Of a stretch of DNA of 8,512 bases, positions 5,896-8,512 are shown one piece after another. The translations under genes were made by a program, and so were the position numbers. This DNA is from Candidatus Nanoarchaeia archaeon (GTDB taxonomy: Archaea; Nanobdellota; Nanobdellia; Woesearchaeales; CG1-02-33-12), in assembly GCA_028711925.1 (NCBI GenBank), contig JAQTRH010000042.1:1-8512 (forward strand). The letters run 5' to 3'. The notes beneath the pieces are model-generated. The model worked only from the letters and a program-made list of their open reading frames with translations, searched no databases and had not been told where the DNA came from. Within the stretch, counting starts at the first letter, position 1. Each line of letters begins with the position of its first letter.

Positions 5896-6001
5896 CTCCT
5901 GCTTTCAGATATCCCAACATGAATCCTTCTTCATAGTCTGAGATCTGGTCATTGTTCAATGATTCATCTATCCCAATTGCTGTGTAAAATTCATCCTCCA
6001 T
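5888..6001 (-). CDS. Tiny acidic protein, 37 residues
   Basis: Function unknown. ATG at 6001, TAA at 5890-5888. The product has nine Asp/Glu against one Lys and contains DQISDYEEGFMLGYLKA at 18-34, ending in three glycines. The C-terminal half looks like a single amphipathic helix of the 'EEGFM.GYL.A' type, which I have the impression recurs in small archaeal proteins but cannot verify here. A GGGTGAT Shine-Dalgarno sequence lies 4 bases before the ATG. The ORF lies between two others on the same strand, directly after the TAG of the upstream frame and overlapping the next ORF by 8 bases, so the arrangement is that of a polycistronic mRNA. Of the three small ORFs this one has the best start signal. 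Confidence 0.6.
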   Translation of the reverse strand: MEDEFYTAIGIDESLNNDQISDYEEGFMLGYLKAGGG

Positions 6002-6118
6002 CTAAATCACCCTTGAAAATCTATGCATGTGTTTTTCTGGATTTAGAGTTATATTCTTTATCTGCTGAAAAAAAAGGTTTTGTATTGTATTTTTGTTTAG
6101 GTCTATCGTTTTAATCAC
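6002..6118 (-). CDS. Tentative 38-codon leader ORF
   Basis: From a GTG at 6118 the frame reads 38 codons (starting IKTIDLNKNTIQNLFFQQ after the first residue) to a TAG at 6004-6002. The GTG is 31 bases from the TATA box at 6143-6152, the spacing seen for the leaderless genes here, and it also lies inside a GAGGTGATT word that matches a Shine-Dalgarno sequence. The composition is Asn/Gln/Ile-rich and less convincing as a protein. The TAG is in frame with, and directly adjacent to, the ATG of the 37-residue ORF. Alternatives are a regulatory leader peptide or an untranslated leader. Confidence 0.3.
   Translation of the reverse strand: MIKTIDLNKNTIQNLFFQQIKNITLNPEKHMHRFSRVI
6006..6012 (-). promoter_or_regulatory. 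Shine-Dalgarno sequence of the 37-residue ORF
   Basis: The minus strand reads GGGTGAT, a match to the GGTGAT end of the 16S rRNA complement, with 4 bases before the ATG at 6001. It supports real translation of that tiny ORF. Confidence 0.55.
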
Positions 6119-6142
6119 CTCAGCTATTAAGAAACAGGTTTT

Positions 6143-6152
6143 GTTTAAATAC
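6143..6152 (-). promoter_or_regulatory. TATA box of the small-ORF unit
   Basis: The minus strand reads GTATTTAAAC, nearly identical to the Sua5 box (ATATTTAAAC). Transcription is expected to begin near 6118, giving an RNA of about 400 bases that ends at the hairpin at 5719-5741. Confidence 0.6.
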
Positions 6153-6158
6153 TTCATT

Positions 6159-6172
6159 TGAACATATGTCCA
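6159..6172. repeat. Near-palindrome between divergent promoters (possible operator)
   Basis: TGAACATATGTCCA is a 14-base inverted repeat with a single mismatched pair around a perfect ACATATGT core. A second TGTCCA lies 7 bases along (6174-6179) as a direct repeat. It sits between the small-ORF TATA box and the acylphosphatase TATA box, where a dimeric regulator could act on both. This is purely positional; chance cannot be excluded. Confidence 0.35.
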
Positions 6173-6193
6173 GTGTCCAATGCAGGGGTTAAA

Positions 6194-6205
6194 TTAATAT
6201 ATAAG
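6194..6205 (+). promoter_or_regulatory. TATA box of the acylphosphatase gene
   Basis: TTAATATATAAG begins 30 bases before the ATG at 6224, with no Shine-Dalgarno sequence between, indicating a leaderless transcript. The longer frame open from TTG at 6158 would start upstream of this promoter. Confidence 0.6.
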
Positions 6206-6223
6206 AAAATTATATATGAAAAC

Positions 6224-6496
6224 ATGAAAAAGAGAGTTAGAATAACAATAAAGGGCCGAGTCCATGGAGTTGGGTTTAGGTATAGCACTTTAATGCAGGC
6301 AAGGAAGCTTGGCCTCACGGGATTTGCAAGAAACCTTTCAAACGGAGATGTTGAAGTGGTTGCAGAAGGCGAAGATGAAAACTTACAGAAACTGGTTGAT
6401 TTTTGCAGGGAGGGGCCATCTATGGCTAATGTAACTAGTTTAGATTATGATTACAGTAATTATAAAAAAGAATTCAATAATTTCAGAACTCGGTGA
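6224..6496 (+). CDS. acyP: Acylphosphatase
   Basis: A 90-residue acylphosphatase, which hydrolyses carboxyl-phosphate bonds such as acetyl or carbamoyl phosphate. The signature GRVHGVGFRYST at 11-22 gives the phosphate-binding loop with catalytic Arg19. GFARNLSNGDVEV at 33-45 supplies catalytic Asn37 and the following strand. EGE near 49-51 and the REGPSMANV stretch at 62-70 match the family's 'GP..A.V' end. The length is standard. The frame can be extended upstream to TTG at 6158, but those 22 residues have no family counterpart, and the extension crosses the TATA box that sits 30 bases before the ATG at 6224. It converges on the cdc6-like gene with a 14-base overlap and is divergent from the small-ORF unit. 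Confidence 0.93.
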   Translation: MKKRVRITIKGRVHGVGFRYSTLMQARKLGLTGFARNLSNGDVEVVAEGEDENLQKLVDFCREGPSMANVTSLDYDYSNYKKEFNNFRTR

Positions 6497-6504
6497 GCTT
6501 TTTT
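6464..6504. terminator. T-runs flanking the acylphosphatase/cdc6 convergence
   Basis: Six T at 6499-6504 lie just after the acylphosphatase stop, and six A at 6464-6469 read as T6 about 14 bases past the cdc6-like stop on the minus strand. They could serve as simple archaeal terminators, each lying inside the opposing coding region. In such an AT-rich sequence this is weak evidence. Confidence 0.3.
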
Positions 6505-7556
6505 GTGATGTCTTTTGTGTTTATTATGGTTGTTTTGCCTTCTTTTCCGCCGGCTATTTTTTCTGTTGAAATAAAGCCCTCTTTTTCCAATGCTGCTATT
6601 TTTCTTTGAAATGTTTTGTAAACTGCTTCTCCTCCCTTCTCCTTATATATCCTGTATAAGTCCCCAATCTTTTTTCCATTGTTGTTTTTTATTGTTTCGA
6701 TAATAAATTTCTTATCATCATCAAGCTCTTCCTGTTTTTTTGAGCTGAATTCAGGCAATTTTTCAATTGCTTTCTTTACATCTTCCAAATTTATTTTTCT
6801 TGAAGCCCTGTCTTCTGCATTATTTCCTGCTTCCCTTAATATAAACAATCCTGACCTTATATCCTGCAGTTGAAATGTTTTTTCAGCCGCAATTTCAATT
6901 GCTTCTTCTGGCCATACATTTTCCTGAAAAGCATACTTTATCCTTTCCCTTATTATTCCGTCTGTTTCATTTCCGTTGTAAGGCCTGAATTCAAGCGCCT
7001 CAGGCATCAACCTTGACTTTATCCTGTCTTCAAGTGTTGAAATCCATGATTTTTCATTTGTTATCAGAAAAACTGATTTGCGGTATATTTCCTCAAGTAT
7101 TGAGTAAAGAAAATCAAAATCCTCTAATTTGTCTGCCTCGTCAAAAACAAAAACAGCAGACATCTTGTTTATCATTGACTTGACAACCTTGAAAAGCTCA
7201 TCTGTTTTTTTGTTATGCGTTAACCTGTAACCAAGCTGTTCGCATATGCCAATAAGAATCTTGTAAGTTGTGTTTTTCTGCCAGCAGTTTATGTATATTG
7301 GTATTATGTCATCTGAATCTTCTTGAAGATCTTCCAAAACTTTTCTGCATGCAAGTGTTTTTCCTATTCCCGGCTGTCCGTAAATGAAAAGATTTCTTCC
7401 GTTTCTTTTCTGTATTATGGGCTTTATGCATGAGGCCATCTGCTCCTGCTCGCCCTCGCGGTATTTCATAAGCTTAGGCATATAGGCATAGTCAAGGGCC
7501 TCTGAAACCTTGAAAACGCTTTCATCTGACTTAAGCATATCCTTAAATATTCCCAT
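6483..7556 (-). CDS. cdc6: Orc1/Cdc6-family replication initiator ATPase
   Basis: A 357-residue AAA+ protein with the Orc1/Cdc6 plan. The N-terminal YMPKLMKYREGEQEQM (25-40) corresponds to the family's 'Y.P..L.HRE.Q...'. Walker A is GQPGIGKT (60-67) and Walker B VFVFDEADKL (135-144). Sensor 1 is Asn167 in LITNE. DRIKSRL (177-183) holds the likely arginine finger, and sensor 2 is Arg234 in DIRSGLFILREA. A winged-helix domain follows at about 283-357, ending in a basic KEGKTTII wing. It binds origin DNA and recruits the MCM helicase. It is slightly shorter than typical euryarchaeal proteins (about 400). A more distant AAA+/winged-helix family is possible but less likely. ATG at 7556 with a TATA box 31 bases upstream indicates a leaderless transcript separate from serS. 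Confidence 0.9.
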   Translation of the reverse strand: MGIFKDMLKSDESVFKVSEALDYAYMPKLMKYREGEQEQMASCIKPIIQKRNGRNLFIYGQPGIGKTLACRKVLEDLQEDSDDIIPIYINCWQKNTTYKILIGICEQLGYRLTHNKKTDELFKVVKSMINKMSAVFVFDEADKLEDFDFLYSILEEIYRKSVFLITNEKSWISTLEDRIKSRLMPEALEFRPYNGNETDGIIRERIKYAFQENVWPEEAIEIAAEKTFQLQDIRSGLFILREAGNNAEDRASRKINLEDVKKAIEKLPEFSSKKQEELDDDKKFIIETIKNNNGKKIGDLYRIYKEKGGEAVYKTFQRKIAALEKEGFISTEKIAGGKEGKTTIINTKDITKKLTEF

Positions 7557-7577
7557 AAATAAAAATAAAAGAAATAG

Positions 7578-7587
7578 CTTTATATAA
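7578..7587 (-). promoter_or_regulatory. TATA box of the cdc6-like gene
   Basis: The minus strand reads TTATATAAAG with an A-rich CAAAAA just upstream, 31 bases before the ATG at 7556. No Shine-Dalgarno sequence lies between. It gives the gene its own promoter in the 44-base gap after serS. Confidence 0.65.
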
Positions 7588-7600
7588 TTTTTGATTGGTT

Positions 7601-8512
7601 TTATTTTTCAGGCTCTATTTTTTTAAGGCCGTTTATATAAGGCACAAGAACTTCTGGAATTGTAAGAGAGCCGTCTTCATTCTGATAGTTTTCAAGTATT
7701 GCCCTCAATGCCCTTGAAATAGCAATAGCTGTGTTATTCAGGGTGTGTGGATAAAACCTCTCCCCATTTTTTTCCATCCTTATGTTTAATCTTGTTGCCT
7801 GGTATGCTGTACAATTAGAGTTAGAGCCAACCTCAAAATATTTGTTTTCTCTTGGAGACCATGCCTCTAAATCATATTTCTTTGCTGCGATGCTTCCAAT
7901 ATCGCCTGTGCAGACATTAACAACTCTGTATGGAATCTTTAACCCTTTGTACAAATCCTCTGAGTTTTTTTGTATTTCCTCATGGAATTTCCAGCTGTCT
8001 TTTGGATCACAAAATATGAACTGCTCTATCTTATTGAACTGATGCACTCTGAATGTTCCCCTTGTGTCAATACCATGAGAGCCAATCTCTTTTCTGAAGC
8101 ATGCTGACAAACCGCAGAATTTAATTGGAAGCTCTGATTCTTTTAATACTTCATTCATGAACATTGCACCCATAGGATGCTCTGATGTTGCAATAAGGTA
8201 AAGGTCTTCTTTATCAATCTTGTACATAACATTTTCAAATGACCCGAGGTCCGTTACTCCTTCATAAGATTCCCTATTCATAAGAAATGGGGGCTCAACA
8301 AGGGTATACCCTCTATTGACCAATAAGTCAATTGCATAATGCTGCAATGCCAAGTCCAGCAATGCTATTTTTCCTTTAAGATAATAAAATCCTGTGCCCG
8401 CTATCTTCACTGCCCTGTCAAAATCTCCGCCGTTTAAATGCTCAATCATCTCTCCATGAGATTTAAGGTTAAATTTGAACTGCTTTTTTTCTCCAACCTC
8501 CCTGACAACAAC
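7601..8512 (-). CDS. serS: Seryl-tRNA synthetase, N-terminus beyond the right edge
   Basis: 303 C-terminal residues of a class II seryl-tRNA synthetase, which charges tRNA-Ser (and tRNA-Sec where present). The frame is open through the right edge: 21 codons upstream of the Met at 8449 read VGEKKQFKFNLKSHGEMIEH, the family's 'W.....F.FK...H.E.' lead-in. That Met is therefore internal, and only the N-terminal coiled-coil arm of about 110 residues is missing. Motif 1 is around LVEPPFLMNRE. Motif 2 is CFRKEIGSHGIDTRGTFRVH followed by QFNKIEQF. The serine/zinc-free active-site region is around DLEAWSP and SNSNCTAYQATRLNIR. Motif 3 is NNTAIAISRALRAILENYQ. This is the ordinary bacterial-type enzyme, not the rare methanogen type. 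Confidence 0.96.
   Translation of the reverse strand, partial: VVVREVGEKKQFKFNLKSHGEMIEHLNGGDFDRAVKIAGTGFYYLKGKIALLDLALQHYAIDLLVNRGYTLVEPPFLMNRESYEGVTDLGSFENVMYKIDKEDLYLIATSEHPMGAMFMNEVLKESELPIKFCGLSACFRKEIGSHGIDTRGTFRVHQFNKIEQFIFCDPKDSWKFHEEIQKNSEDLYKGLKIPYRVVNVCTGDIGSIAAKKYDLEAWSPRENKYFEVGSNSNCTAYQATRLNIRMEKNGERFYPHTLNNTAIAISRALRAILENYQNEDGSLTIPEVLVPYINGLKKIEPEK

Noticed and set aside
5670..6223. tRNA or other known structured RNA in the long gap
   Set aside because: No cloverleaf, box C/D pattern or CCA-like end was found; small ORFs, promoters and one hairpin explain the structure better. A structured RNA of unknown class cannot be fully excluded.
7557..7600. Replication origin beside the cdc6-like gene
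   Set aside because: Archaeal origins often lie next to orc1/cdc6, but this gap is only 44 bases, holds the TATA box and shows no repeated ORB-like elements. The larger gap at 5670-6223 also shows no origin repeats that I can see.
6679..8042. Plus-strand open frames at 6679-6873 and 7782-8042
   Set aside because: Shadows of the cdc6-like and serS genes, which carry intact family motifs on the minus strand.
1..8512. CRISPR array, insertion sequence or transposase
   Set aside because: No regularly spaced repeats, terminal inverted repeats or transposase motifs were seen in any part of the window.

Overview
This AT-rich window (by eye about one third G+C) comes from an archaeon. The evidence is an Orc1/Cdc6-type initiator ATPase, an archease-RtcB pair, a conserved archaeal-looking 76-residue protein, and TATA boxes (several with A-rich BRE-like flanks) in place of bacterial -35/-10 promoters. 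Compact genes, tiny or overlapping gene junctions and the flavour of the proteins suggest a DPANN-type genome (Woesearchaeota/Pacearchaeota-like). That lineage is an inference, not something the sequence proves.

Layout, left to right. Positions 2-193 (+) hold the C-terminal end of an unidentified protein. It runs tail to tail into a GNAT/FemAB-like acyltransferase (-). A divergent promoter pair separates that gene from a small retropepsin-like (RimK-associated type) protease (+). The protease converges on a two-part protein with a C-terminal HEPN/DUF4145-like domain (-). A second divergent promoter region follows, driving a three-gene + strand operon: a 76-residue acidic-tailed protein, archease, and the RNA ligase RtcB. 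RtcB ends in a shared TTAA with a metallophosphoesterase (-), which is coupled by an ATGA overlap to an upstream YrdC/Sua5 gene (-).

Positions 5670-6223 are not empty. The minus strand carries a TATA box, two convincing and one tentative ORF of 37-45 codons in tight tandem, and a perfect 7-bp GC-rich hairpin followed by a T-run, after which the Sua5 promoter begins. An acylphosphatase (+) starts divergently from this cluster and converges on the cdc6-like gene (-). The window ends inside a bacterial-type seryl-tRNA synthetase (-) whose N-terminal arm lies beyond the right edge.

Functional themes are RNA repair/tRNA maturation (archease, RtcB, Sua5, SerRS and possibly the HEPN protein) and replication initiation (Cdc6). 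A strong common thread is promoter geometry. In seven of eight promoters the TATA box lies 28-32 bases upstream of a plausible start codon, implying leaderless mRNAs, and this argues for moving three start codons. The exception is the archease-rtcB operon, which has a short leader with a strong Shine-Dalgarno sequence. I saw no rRNA, tRNA, CRISPR array or insertion sequence.
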